A stretch of DNA of 50,074 nucleotides, taken from positions 1 to 50,074 of the forward strand of contig OMIV01000357.1 in the NCBI GenBank assembly GCA_900299185.1, in the 5' to 3' direction. A model generated the notes under the pieces. That model searched no databases. It was not told the origin of the DNA and saw nothing but the letters and a program-made list of their open reading frames with translations. This stretch comes from Planctomycetaceae bacterium. GTDB lineage: Bacteria > Planctomycetota > Planctomycetia > Planctomycetales > Planctomycetaceae. The translations under genes were made by a program, and so were the position numbers. The stretch's first letter is position 1. Every line of letters begins with the position of its first letter. Below are positions 18,798 to 26,552 of the stretch, piece after piece.

Positions 18798-18871
18798 ACA
18801 AGCCTGAAGCGACAGCGAGTGCGTGCCTTTGTCGAATCAAATGCACGCACTCGCTGGCGCTTCGGGCTTGT
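18798..18871. repeat. Long palindromic repeat, arms of 29 bases
   Basis: Bases 18798-18826 and 18843-18871 are inverted copies that match at 27 of 29 positions, around a 16-base loop. The element fills the convergent gap between the DUF1552 and murB genes. It could work as a terminator in both directions, although no T-run follows, and it has the look of a REP-type intergenic element. Confidence 0.9.
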
Positions 18872-18892
18872 CTTGATCAGCAGCCGCTTCGA

Positions 18893-19771
18893 CTACCAGA
18901 CTTGGATTTCGAGTTCGAGCTGCACTCCGAACTGCTCATTGATCTTCGAGCGGGCGAGGTCCACCAACCTCAGCACGTCAACTGAAGTCGCGCCGGGATG
19001 AGTCACAATGAAATTGGCGTGACGGTCGCTGATCTCTGCTCCGCCAATGCGAGTGCCCTTCAAGCCAGCTTGGTCAATCAGAGAGCCAGCGCTCATGCCG
19101 CGCGGATTCTTGAAGACGCAACCGGCAGACTGTGAAGCCAACGGTTGAGTCGCCTTCTTCATGATCCACAGCTTGCGCATCCGCTTGGTGATCTCGTCCG
19201 GCGAGTCCGCATACAGCTTAAACTCAGCTTCCAAGATCAGCAGCTCGTTGATGCTGCTGGTGCGGTACGCGAACGCCAGTTCGTCTTCTTGTCGTTGGCA
19301 GCGCTCACCAGCTGAGGTCAACACGGTCACGCGCGACACGCATTGCCCGATGTCGCCGCTACGTCCACCCGAATTACCTCGCAGAGCACCGCCCACCGTG
19401 CCCGGAATTCCCACTAGGACTTCGAGCCCAGCGAGCCCAGCTTTCACGGTCTCAGTAATGAGATGCGAGAGCACCACACCCGCGCCGGCTTTGACGTGCG
19501 TGCCTTCGATGCTGACCTGCGAGAATTCGGGAGCAGTCAGCATCAATACGACGCCGCTGACTCCTTCATCCCGAATCAACACATTCGAGCCGCTGCCCAG
19601 CACGTGAATCGGCAAACCATTTTCATGGCAATGCGCGACAACAGCTTGAGCTTCGTCGAAGTTGCGTGGGTGGACGATGTATTGAGCAAGGCCGCCGACC
19701 TTCATCCAAGTAAGCGGGGCCAAGGGCTGATTAGCCTGCGTAATCTCAGGAAACGCTGCGAGTAAGCTCAT
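18893..19771 (-). CDS. murB: UDP-N-acetylenolpyruvoylglucosamine reductase (MurB)
   Basis: This FAD enzyme reduces UDP-GlcNAc-enolpyruvate to UDP-MurNAc in cytosolic peptidoglycan precursor synthesis. The 292-residue product shows the FAD-binding motifs LGSGSNVLIRDEG, GIPGTVGGALRGNSG and, at the active site, SAGCVFKNP. It is the short type II form. The proton-donor position, Ser in E. coli, is Cys here, a change I believe occurs in other MurB proteins. The ATG at 19771 is preferred over the TTG at 19777, and it lies inside the 3' end of murC (26 bases of overlap), so the two are translated together. A conserved Glu-containing C-terminal segment ends LELEIQVW. Confidence 0.95.
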   Translation of the reverse strand: MSLLAAFPEITQANQPLAPLTWMKVGGLAQYIVHPRNFDEAQAVVAHCHENGLPIHVLGSGSNVLIRDEGVSGVVLMLTAPEFSQVSIEGTHVKAGAGVVLSHLITETVKAGLAGLEVLVGIPGTVGGALRGNSGGRSGDIGQCVSRVTVLTSAGERCQRQEDELAFAYRTSSINELLILEAEFKLYADSPDEITKRMRKLWIMKKATQPLASQSAGCVFKNPRGMSAGSLIDQAGLKGTRIGGAEISDRHANFIVTHPGATSVDVLRLVDLARSKINEQFGVQLELEIQVW

Positions 19772-21260
19772 AACCAATCCGATTGATGTCGCCTGCCCCC
19801 ATAATCAACAGCACGTCCTCGGGGCGGGCAGCATGGTCCAATGTCGCTAGAAGGTGGTCAAGCGAGGTCATCTGAAGGATCTTAGTTCCCTTCGCCAACG
19901 CTCGGTCGGCCAAGGCTTGCTGAGCCGCGCGAGCGGTTTCAACCGACTCGCGAGCCGCATAAATCGGAGCCAACAAGACTTCATCCGCCCCTGCAAAACA
20001 AGCAGCGAATTCATCGAGCAGTCCCAACGTGCGCGAAACCTGATGAGGTTGAAACACACAAATCAGTCGTCGCTGGCCGAAGTATTGTCGAGCGGCCTTG
20101 ATGGTCGCACTGACAGCCGTGGGATGATGAGCGTAGTCGTCGATGACCGTCACTCCCCGCCACTCGCCGATGATTTCGAAACGTCGTCGCACGCCCGTGA
20201 AGCGACTGAGCGCCTCGCAGATCGCCTGGGGTTTCGCGCCCGCCGCAAATGCCAATGCCGCAGCCGCCAATGAGTTCGACACGTTATGACGACCCGGAAT
20301 CTGCAGCTCGACACGGCCCAAAGCCGCGCCTTCTCGACAGAGCATGTACCGAGACTGCGGGCCATCAATGACCAGCTCATTAGCCGACCAAGTCGTTGGT
20401 TTAAGCCCCGGCCTACTCAATGAAGTTTGATCGCGCGAGTTGCTTTCAATCGCAAACGTCTCCACTCGAGCCGCAGTTTGCTGAGCGATCTCTTCAATCA
20501 TCGCGGCATGTTCGGAGGTCAGAGTGCTTATCTCAGTTCGATACTCGGGCAGCACCAACAAACCTCGCGCAGGGACGAGAGCAGCAAACGCAGCATAGGC
20601 TTCGGCTGCAGCGGCAACGGTCGGGAAGCAATCGAAGTGGTCGGCTTCGACATTCAAGATCGCCGCCAAGGACGGATGAAAGTCGAGGAAATGGCGTCGG
20701 TACTCACAGCTCTCGACAACGAGATGCCGACCGGAATCAGCCCAGCCACTGCGTTCGTAATGCACGATCTCTCCGCCGACCGATGCCGACGGACGTAAGC
20801 CGGCTTCACGCATCACGAAGGCGGTCATCGCCGACGTTGTGGTTTTGCCGTGAGTACCTGCAATGCACACGCCCTCGCGCTGCTGCATCAGTTGCGCGAG
20901 CATCTCTGTGTAGGACAACTCGGGCACGCCGCGCTGACGAGCAGCTTGACGTTCGGGATTCTCGGGCCGCACAGCGGGACTATGAATCAGGATGTCGAGA
21001 TCATGCGGGACATGCTCGGCCGCGTGCCCCAACTGGACATCAAACATCGACGGCGTTTCGAAGTCACCCGGCTCGGTCTGATCCGAGCCAGTCAACTGCC
21101 AACCGCGATCGCTCAGCAGCTCACTCAACGCCTTCATGCCGGCGCCTCGCGCTCCGACTAAGTGAGCGGCGAGCGGTACTCCGGCCTCCGTTTGCCGTTT
21201 GAGTAACTCTGAAATCACGGGCTGTCCGAGTGCTTCCAACGCGTGTTCCTTCACCGTCAA
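19746..21260 (-). CDS. murC: UDP-N-acetylmuramate--L-alanine ligase (MurC)
   Basis: MurC adds L-alanine to UDP-MurNAc with ATP. The 504-residue protein has the three Mur-ligase domains: the UDP-binding loop HLVGARGAGM near residue 33, the ATP loop GTHGKTTT near 134, and the C-terminal domain with VIDDYAHHPTA near 360. The UDP-binding loop reads GARGAGM where GIGGxGM is usual. No ATG fits; the start is TTG at 21260 or GTG at 21254, giving an unusually long N-terminal lead of about 30 residues. murB overlaps the 3' end. The presence of both genes supports peptidoglycan in this planctomycete, although ddl, ftsQ and other dcw genes are not adjacent. Confidence 0.95.
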   Translation of the reverse strand: MTVKEHALEALGQPVISELLKRQTEAGVPLAAHLVGARGAGMKALSELLSDRGWQLTGSDQTEPGDFETPSMFDVQLGHAAEHVPHDLDILIHSPAVRPENPERQAARQRGVPELSYTEMLAQLMQQREGVCIAGTHGKTTTSAMTAFVMREAGLRPSASVGGEIVHYERSGWADSGRHLVVESCEYRRHFLDFHPSLAAILNVEADHFDCFPTVAAAAEAYAAFAALVPARGLLVLPEYRTEISTLTSEHAAMIEEIAQQTAARVETFAIESNSRDQTSLSRPGLKPTTWSANELVIDGPQSRYMLCREGAALGRVELQIPGRHNVSNSLAAAALAFAAGAKPQAICEALSRFTGVRRRFEIIGEWRGVTVIDDYAHHPTAVSATIKAARQYFGQRRLICVFQPHQVSRTLGLLDEFAACFAGADEVLLAPIYAARESVETARAAQQALADRALAKGTKILQMTSLDHLLATLDHAARPEDVLLIMGAGDINRIGYELTRSVS

Positions 21261-21338
21261 AGGGACATCCTATTCCCAACGCGCGCGGACCTTAGTCCCG
21301 TCTGCAAATGCCGTGAAGATGGATCGTTGAAGAGCAAT

Positions 21339-21374
21339 CTCAGTCACGGAGCGACTGAGCTACGCAGCCGAGTC
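21339..21374. repeat. Intergenic repeat copy B (hairpin-forming)
   Basis: Matches copy A at 7117-7151 at roughly 80% of positions. CTCAGTC pairs with GACTGAG to give a seven-base stem, and a second stem (CGAGTCGC with GCGACTCG) follows. It lies between the nucleoside hydrolase 3' end and the murC start. Confidence 0.65.
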
Positions 21375-21427
21375 GCTCGGCGACTCGTCTTTAGGAGGCG
21401 GCAACAATTGATCGCACTATGTAACAA

Positions 21428-22414
21428 CTACTTCTTGGGCAGTTCGAGCATCAGAGCTTCGATGCGTTGAGCGACCTCTTTCGGCGGCAGCTTCGCAATC
21501 AAGTACGAGTGCTTGCCGTTGGGATCTGCGACCCACGTGTTTGTGCCGTCGGCATTGATCTGGATGTAGCCGCCAGTCCCAACGTCCCACACATCCTTCA
21601 AGCCACCGTTCCAGCCTCGCACAGCATACAAGACAGCCGTCTGATCCCAGCTCGATCGGTTCTTCAATCCGTTGTAGAGCTCGTAGCCGCGACGCACCGG
21701 ACTTTCCTTCGGCACAGCACTCAGCCCTGCTCCGGTCTCGATCACCACTCCAATCTCAAAGCCACTCCACACGATTGGAGTCGGCCAATTCTTCACCGCC
21801 GTGATCGACGACTTCGCGTCTTGGTGAATGTTCCACTCTTTGCCTTTGGGATATTGAGCCCCCATGCAAACCCAGGCTTTGACCTTCTGCTTCACGAGTT
21901 CAACACCGCTTAAGGAACAGTGAACATCCGCCTTCGACTCGATCAAATTGGCGAAGTTCGTCAGGAACCCGACCGACACCATCACGACGCTTTGATCCGG
22001 CTGCTTCGACAACACTCGACGATACACCTCGACGGCATCTGGAGCGTCTTCCGGCTTCTTGAGGTCATGTGGGAATTCTTCCGCAATCTTGCGGCAGTAC
22101 TTGGAGTCATTCTTCGAGCCCGGTCCCTTCAGCACACCGATCGGAACGTCTGGCCGCCCGAAGTACGTGTTGAGCGCATCCAGACACGGACCACACCACT
22201 CGTGTTTGGCCGAAATACCCATCGCCAAGATCTCAGCTTCGCCGCGATTCGCCAGAGCATGCAAAACCGCGACGGCGCCAACGTCGTCGACGTCAGCTTC
22301 GATATCCGTATCAAAGATGATCTTCACAGGCTGAGCTTTGTCTTGAGCATGAGCAGCAGAGTTCGCCAGCAGCAGCGTCCCCAGCATTAAGAGCATCGAG
22401 CAAATGCGTTTCAT
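21428..22414 (-). CDS. Secreted nucleoside hydrolase-family protein
   Basis: The 328-residue product carries a signal peptide (MLLMLGTLLLANSAAHAQ) and then the calcium-binding signature of inosine/uridine-type nucleoside hydrolases, FDTDIEADVDDVGA at about 34-47. These enzymes split ribonucleosides into base and ribose. Later motifs include VVMVSVGFLTNFANLIES (about 150) and WDQTAVLYAV (about 265), where the family has its conserved Asp. Secretion suggests a scavenging role or action on a related N-glycosidic compound; planctomycetes have many such periplasmic paralogs. The ATG at 22414 follows GAAGGAA. The gene is separated from the PIG-L gene upstream by a repeat-filled gap, so I do not count it as part of the acyl-chain set. 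Confidence 0.87.
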   Translation of the reverse strand: MKRICSMLLMLGTLLLANSAAHAQDKAQPVKIIFDTDIEADVDDVGAVAVLHALANRGEAEILAMGISAKHEWCGPCLDALNTYFGRPDVPIGVLKGPGSKNDSKYCRKIAEEFPHDLKKPEDAPDAVEVYRRVLSKQPDQSVVMVSVGFLTNFANLIESKADVHCSLSGVELVKQKVKAWVCMGAQYPKGKEWNIHQDAKSSITAVKNWPTPIVWSGFEIGVVIETGAGLSAVPKESPVRRGYELYNGLKNRSSWDQTAVLYAVRGWNGGLKDVWDVGTGGYIQINADGTNTWVADPNGKHSYLIAKLPPKEVAQRIEALMLELPKK

Positions 22415-22537
22415 CGGAATTCCTTCAAGGTGCCAGAAATGAGATCGCCCAAAGCCGAGAGATTACAGCCCCGCCAGGTTCTCGCGACTCATCAAGAGCC
22501 ACGGATTCTGTCCGACTAGATCGTGGGAGGGCTCCCA

Positions 22538-22581
22538 GCCTGTCAGAATTGTTGCAGCTCTGAATGCCAAGGCTGACAGGC
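22538..22581. repeat. Inverted repeat, nine-base arms
   Basis: GCCTGTCAG at 22538-22546 is the exact inverse of CTGACAGGC at 22573-22581, with 26 bases between. It sits downstream of the PIG-L gene. Confidence 0.7.
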
Positions 22582-22643
22582 GGACTACCTATCCCTCTTT
22601 TCGAACAGCAATGAGGATCCCTGGAGCGTTCGCTCTGAATTCA

Positions 22644-22662
22644 GGCACGTTGAAAACGTGCC
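22644..22662. repeat. Short perfect hairpin
   Basis: The 19-base sequence GGCACGTTGAAAACGTGCC forms an eight-base perfect stem with a three-base loop, 38 bases beyond the PIG-L stop. Similar hairpins recur in planctomycete intergenic DNA, to my recollection. Confidence 0.75.
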
Positions 22663-22699
22663 CCACGTGCAAACCGAGCTTGCGTCGGAAGCCTCGGCC

Positions 22700-23362
22700 C
22701 TAATCGATCTGGCGAATCAGCATGAAACTCTCGGCGGCATCCTTCGCGACCGTGGCTCCGCGATATCGCGCCAGAGCTTCAATGTTCCGTAACGAGCGAG
22801 CGTTTGGCGGCGGCTTCACTTGAGAACCGAAACAGCTCATCGCTTCGAGCTTCTTGCTCAAGTACTCGGAGATGTCGACGAACACCGTGGGATAGAAGAT
22901 CGCATCGTTCTGAGGCGGAGCCCATTCAGTCTCGGACAAAGTCTCGTAAGCGAGGATGCGTCGCACCGGACATTCCGCCAAAGGTCGAGCAGCCACCAAG
23001 GCCGCGTGATGCAGATGCAAGTGGTCGCTATGGATGTCGCCGTGATGTGGGATGTAAAGAATCTCACACTGCGTCTCGCGAATGATGGCCGCGATCGCTG
23101 AAGCCAGCTTGTAGCGCGGGACGGTGTCCAAAGCCGGAGCGGGGAAGTCCAAGAAGCGAGTGTTGCTCACTCCTAACAGCGCATGCGCCTTCAACGCCTC
23201 GCCGCGAACGATCGGAATGAGATCCTGCGAATAGAGTTCTTCAATGCCGCGCGTCGCCACGACGACTTCCACATGATCCCCCGCCGCCGCATGTCGAGCG
23301 ATCACGCCACCACACCCCAGGACCTCATCATCGGGATGCGGAGCAAGCACCAAAACCTTCAT
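22700..23362 (-). CDS. PIG-L family (LmbE-like) sugar N-deacetylase
   Basis: The 220-residue protein has the normal PIG-L length and its zinc site: APHPDDE (H9, D12) and HSDH (H114). The family removes N-acetyl groups from GlcNAc-containing molecules, as in GPI, mycothiol and bacillithiol synthesis. No signal peptide is present, so it acts in the cytosol. It is the last gene of a five-gene minus-strand set with ACP, ketosynthase, reductase and acyltransferase, 88 bases after the acyltransferase stop. I infer that it exposes an amino group for re-acylation by the neighbour. The start has GGATGG five bases upstream. The exact substrate cannot be told from sequence. Confidence 0.92.
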   Translation of the reverse strand: MKVLVLAPHPDDEVLGCGGVIARHAAAGDHVEVVVATRGIEELYSQDLIPIVRGEALKAHALLGVSNTRFLDFPAPALDTVPRYKLASAIAAIIRETQCEILYIPHHGDIHSDHLHLHHAALVAARPLAECPVRRILAYETLSETEWAPPQNDAIFYPTVFVDISEYLSKKLEAMSCFGSQVKPPPNARSLRNIEALARYRGATVAKDAAESFMLIRQID

Positions 23363-23450
23363 GTCACCATCCTTGGTTTCGACCGACAGCCTTCACAACG
23401 CAGCGATGCGATCAGACACGATGACTCACCCCACGAAATACCGTCGAACG

Positions 23451-24104
23451 CTAAGCCGCTTCGGCCTCAGTAAAGGTCAGTCGTTGAGCCGCATGCCCCA
23501 TCACAGTCGTGCCAGCCTTCACGTTACGAACCACTGTGCTACCGGCCCCGAGCGCGGCGAAGTCGCCGACTTTGATCTTCGGTACGACGCAGACACTGGA
23601 CCCAATGAAGACGCCCTTGCCGAACTTCGTATGGCCGGTCAGATCGCAATGAGAGTTGATCATGCAGCCATCACCGATAACGCAGTCGTGCCCCACGCTC
23701 GTCGAACAATTGATCGCGACGAAATCGCCGACTCGCACGTCGGTGCTAATGATCGAATACGGCCCCACGAAGCAGCCACGTCCAATCGTTGTGAACTGAG
23801 AAACCACGGCTGTCGGATGGATGTAGGTCAGGAACTCGCCGCCCTTCGCCAACAGTCTTTCGCCCAGCAGCAATCTCACTTTGGGCGAGGCAATCCCGAA
23901 GACCAGCAATTCGCCAGCGGGCTCGTACTCGCTGATCTTCCCCACGACACCAATCGGGTAATGCGAATAGCGATCCAAAGCCGCAACGTTGTCGTCCAGG
24001 AAACCAGCAACGGTCCATTCGAGGCCATGCCGCCGATCACCCGCCAACCAGCCATACATCTCGCGCCCAAAGTCACCTGCCCCGACAATCAGAATCCGCT
24101 TCAT
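23451..24104 (-). CDS. Left-handed beta-helix sugar acyltransferase (PglD/NeuD-like)
   Basis: The 217-residue protein has an N-terminal Rossmann-like part (MKRILIVGAGDFGREMYGWL) and a C-terminal left-handed beta-helix built of hexapeptide repeats (from about 95 to 205). This is the PglD/NeuD layout; such enzymes acylate a sugar amine or hydroxyl, usually with acetyl-CoA. The catalytic histidine is in SVGHDCVIGDG (H139). The ATG at 24104 gives the expected N-terminus; an upstream start would add 18 unrelated residues. It lies between a FabG-like reductase and a PIG-L deacetylase. Together with the ACP and ketosynthase this suggests that the acyl donor is a longer or hydroxylated acyl-ACP (inference). 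Confidence 0.9.
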   Translation of the reverse strand: MKRILIVGAGDFGREMYGWLAGDRRHGLEWTVAGFLDDNVAALDRYSHYPIGVVGKISEYEPAGELLVFGIASPKVRLLLGERLLAKGGEFLTYIHPTAVVSQFTTIGRGCFVGPYSIISTDVRVGDFVAINCSTSVGHDCVIGDGCMINSHCDLTGHTKFGKGVFIGSSVCVVPKIKVGDFAALGAGSTVVRNVKAGTTVMGHAAQRLTFTEAEAA

Positions 24105-24158
24105 GGTTGAGTCTTTCAATGATCGCAAAACGGTCGTCAGCGCATTCAACCGACTCAC

Positions 24159-24932
24159 TCAATGAGCGGTGTAGCCACCATCAACGACCAAGGTTGTGCC
24201 GGTGATCCAGCGAGCCGCATTCGACAACAAAAACGCGACCGCGTTGCCAATGTCTTCGGGCTGACCAATCCCCAGCGGATGCATCGCCGCAATCGCTTGC
24301 TGTTGCTCCGCAGTGAGCGACTCCATTTGAGCCGACGCCATGCGAGACTCGACCTGCCCCGGAGCCACGCAGTTAACTCGAATCCCTTCCGGCGCTAGTT
24401 CGAGCGCCAAGGATCGAGCCACATCGACGAGCGCCCCTTTGCTCGCCACATACGCCGACACGCCCGGCTGTCCGACCAGTCCCATGACCGAGGAGATCAG
24501 CACCACGCTGGAAGGATTCGTACACACTCCGCGTTGACGGAAGCCTTTCACGAGCTGCATGGCCGCCGTGAAGTTCACGCGTATGACTTCGCCCAATTGG
24601 TCAGCGGATTGAAACCGCACCGGACGAGTGACATGAATCCCCGCCGAATGAACCAGCCCTGCCAACGGACCATGCTCTTTGCCGACTTGCTTCAACCAAT
24701 CAGGAATGGCGTCGATGTCGTTGAGATCGAACGGACAAACGACATGCGACCCGTCAGCCAGCAACGCTCTGGTTTCAGCGAGTCCTTCAGATGACCGAGC
24801 CACCAGCAGCAACTTTGCGCCGAGTTTGCTCAGCACAATCGCAGTTGCTCGCCCGATGCCCGACGACGCGCCTGTCACAAGTATTGCACGACCATCGAGA
24901 GAGAATGGAGTCTCGCTCAGCAGCGTACTCAT
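24159..24932 (-). CDS. FabG-like short-chain dehydrogenase/reductase
   Basis: The 257-residue SDR has the cofactor loop TGASSGIG (20-27), the catalytic Ser (S147/S148), Y161 and K165 (YVASK), and the C-terminal ITGTTLVVDGGY typical of FabG-like enzymes. FabG reduces 3-oxoacyl-ACP to 3-hydroxyacyl-ACP, which fits the KAS III and ACP genes upstream. The ATG at 24932 shares its A with the TGA of the ketosynthase gene (TGATG), and GGAGG lies eight bases upstream inside that gene, so translation is coupled. A longer upstream frame is an artefact of this overlap. It could also act on a sugar substrate, since SDR specificity is hard to read. Confidence 0.92.
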   Translation of the reverse strand: MSTLLSETPFSLDGRAILVTGASSGIGRATAIVLSKLGAKLLLVARSSEGLAETRALLADGSHVVCPFDLNDIDAIPDWLKQVGKEHGPLAGLVHSAGIHVTRPVRFQSADQLGEVIRVNFTAAMQLVKGFRQRGVCTNPSSVVLISSVMGLVGQPGVSAYVASKGALVDVARSLALELAPEGIRVNCVAPGQVESRMASAQMESLTAEQQQAIAAMHPLGIGQPEDIGNAVAFLLSNAARWITGTTLVVDGGYTAH

Positions 24933-26047
24933 CACGCAGCCTCCGCAGTCGGACGAGCAATCGGCCCCACGTTCTGCGACGCATCCGGCACGATGATCAG
25001 CTTCGACAACACAGTCTTCTCGTCGCAAACAACGGCAGCACCAGCCCACGACCAGCCCACACCAAAGCCCCCGAGCACCAACTTCGTCGCTCGATCAAAG
25101 GGACGCTCGGCCCACGTGTGCGTGATCGCCAGCGGAATCGAAGCCGAACTGGTATTGCCGTAGTCACTCAAGGCAACGGGCAATTTGCCTTCGGGAATCT
25201 TCAATCGCTTCCGAAGATGCCCCAGCATGAAAGCATTGGCTTGATGCAACACCACGGCGTCCGTCGACTCCATCGTCCAGCCTGCCGCCGCCAGAGTCCG
25301 CTTCACGACGCCGGGCACTTCAGCCAGCGTAAACATGAAGACCTCAGCCCCGCTCATGAAGAGATGCTCGTCACTCCGCACGTTGCCGTTTTCACGCTCA
25401 GTACACACCGCTGTCGAGTCCGTATGCGGTTGGCGAAACGCTCCTGCGGGAACAATCAAATGCTCGGCACCATTGCCGTCGGTCCCCATATCAAACGTCA
25501 TGTCAGGAGCCGACGCATCGAACTCCAATGCCGTCGCAGTACCCGCATCTCCAAACAACGGAGCTGACGATCGATCTTCTTTGCAGACAATCCGAGTGAT
25601 CGTGTCGCCGACGAGCAACAACGCTCGGCGAACGTTGCCCGCACCGACCAAGCGCGAAGCCAGCCCCAGTCCATAGACATAACCAGAGCATCCGAGATTG
25701 ACGTCAAAGGCGAGACATTGCTTGCCGAGACCCAGTCGACCATGCAGCGAGCACGATGTCGCGGGCAAGACATAGTCCGGGGTTTGAGTGACGACGATTA
25801 GCGCATCGATTGAGTCTCGCTCCCACTTCAGATCAGCCAGCAACTGCTCAGCCGCCGCGAAGCACAGGTCCGAAGCGCAGGTCTCATTGGAGATAACCCG
25901 GCGCATTTGTACGCCGACACTCTCAACGATTTTCTGAGCTTGATCGGCACCGAACTGCGCGGCGAGTTCCGCCGTTCCCAAAGTCCGTTCGGGAACCGCC
26001 GAAGCAATGCCACTGACTCGAATACCCGACGCAGTCCATTGCGCCAT
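24932..26047 (-). CDS. 3-oxoacyl-ACP synthase III (FabH-like)
   Basis: The 371-residue protein is a KAS III. The catalytic triad is visible as C120 (NLGCSGYVYG), H268 (VVLHQANAF) and N298 (YGNTSSASIP), so decarboxylating condensation of an acyl-CoA with malonyl-ACP is expected. No other fatty-acid synthesis gene (fabD, plsX) is nearby, which argues against its being the housekeeping FabH and for a dedicated pathway. GGAAGGA precedes the ATG by nine bases. It is the second gene after the ACP and is joined by TGATG to the FabG-like gene. Related KAS III/ACP/reductase sets are known in surface-sugar acylation loci, for example flagellin glycosylation islands of Pseudomonas (from memory). Confidence 0.92.
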   Translation of the reverse strand: MAQWTASGIRVSGIASAVPERTLGTAELAAQFGADQAQKIVESVGVQMRRVISNETCASDLCFAAAEQLLADLKWERDSIDALIVVTQTPDYVLPATSCSLHGRLGLGKQCLAFDVNLGCSGYVYGLGLASRLVGAGNVRRALLLVGDTITRIVCKEDRSSAPLFGDAGTATALEFDASAPDMTFDMGTDGNGAEHLIVPAGAFRQPHTDSTAVCTERENGNVRSDEHLFMSGAEVFMFTLAEVPGVVKRTLAAAGWTMESTDAVVLHQANAFMLGHLRKRLKIPEGKLPVALSDYGNTSSASIPLAITHTWAERPFDRATKLVLGGFGVGWSWAGAAVVCDEKTVLSKLIIVPDASQNVGPIARPTAEAA

Positions 26048-26162
26048 AACCAGAATCCTTCCAGAGTCGATCGATGACCAAAGCCAAACGCGAGTTCGAG
26101 TTCTCTTTGCACCGAGCGCTGCGCGACACGGGATGGAATCCCATGCTACTTAGAAACACTCA

Positions 26163-26411
26163 CTAAGCCGCCGCGCGGCTGCCTTGCAGTCGAGCCTGCA
26201 ATTGAGCGAACAAGTCACCCACGGTCTTGCAGCTCAGGATGACCTTCGGCGGCATCGCAACACCGCACTCCTCATCCATCATGGCAATCAATCCGACGAG
26301 CGTCAGAGAACTCCAGCCGGAGATTTCGGTCAGCGTTTGAGACGACTGAATCGTCCCTTCATCAAACTCAAAAAGCTCATCCAAGAGCGAACAAAACTTG
26401 GCGTCGTTCAT
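26163..26411 (-). CDS. Acyl carrier protein, dedicated
   Basis: The 82-residue protein has the ACP helix pattern. The usual DSL attachment motif reads SSL here (GWSSLTLVGLIAMMDEECG), with S35 as the likely phosphopantetheine serine. The ATG at 26411 has AAAGGA ten bases upstream, which decides it over the in-frame TTG at 26441. A promoter-like sequence lies at 26465-26494, and 115 bases separate it from the KAS III gene. It is less acidic than fatty-acid AcpP and ends in a short alanine-rich tail. It heads the five-gene set and probably carries the acyl chain for the neighbouring enzymes. Confidence 0.87.
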   Translation of the reverse strand: MNDAKFCSLLDELFEFDEGTIQSSQTLTEISGWSSLTLVGLIAMMDEECGVAMPPKVILSCKTVGDLFAQLQARLQGSRAAA

Positions 26412-26464
26412 GAGGTCGCAATCCTTTGCAACGAGAGTCAAAAGCCTACCGCAAGAGGCGTCGG

Positions 26465-26494
26465 CTTATAGGTCTGGCTTCCAAAGAGGGTCAA
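26465..26494 (-). promoter_or_regulatory. Sigma-70-like promoter of the ACP-to-PIG-L gene set
   Basis: On the minus strand TTGACC (26494-26489) and TATAAG (26470-26465) are spaced by 18 bases and are each one base from consensus. The start codon of the ACP gene is about 54 bases from the -10 box, leaving a short leader with a good ribosome site. Confidence 0.6.
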
Positions 26495-26552
26495 TATCAG
26501 GCCAGCCTCGGAACATCGATCCGAGGCATCGAACCGACACGTTCCGACCGAC

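Larger units (their letters stand above)
22415..22699. other. Intergenic gap with several hairpins
   Basis: This gap separates the nucleoside hydrolase and the PIG-L gene, both on minus. It holds a nine-base inverted repeat (22538-22546 with 22573-22581) and a tight hairpin at 22644-22662. Both could end transcription from the PIG-L side, although T-runs are lacking. Confidence 0.6.

Noticed and set aside
24791-25567. 258-residue open frame on plus, opposite KAS III
   Set aside because: Antisense to the KAS III gene, whose catalytic motifs are intact; composition is that of a shadow frame.
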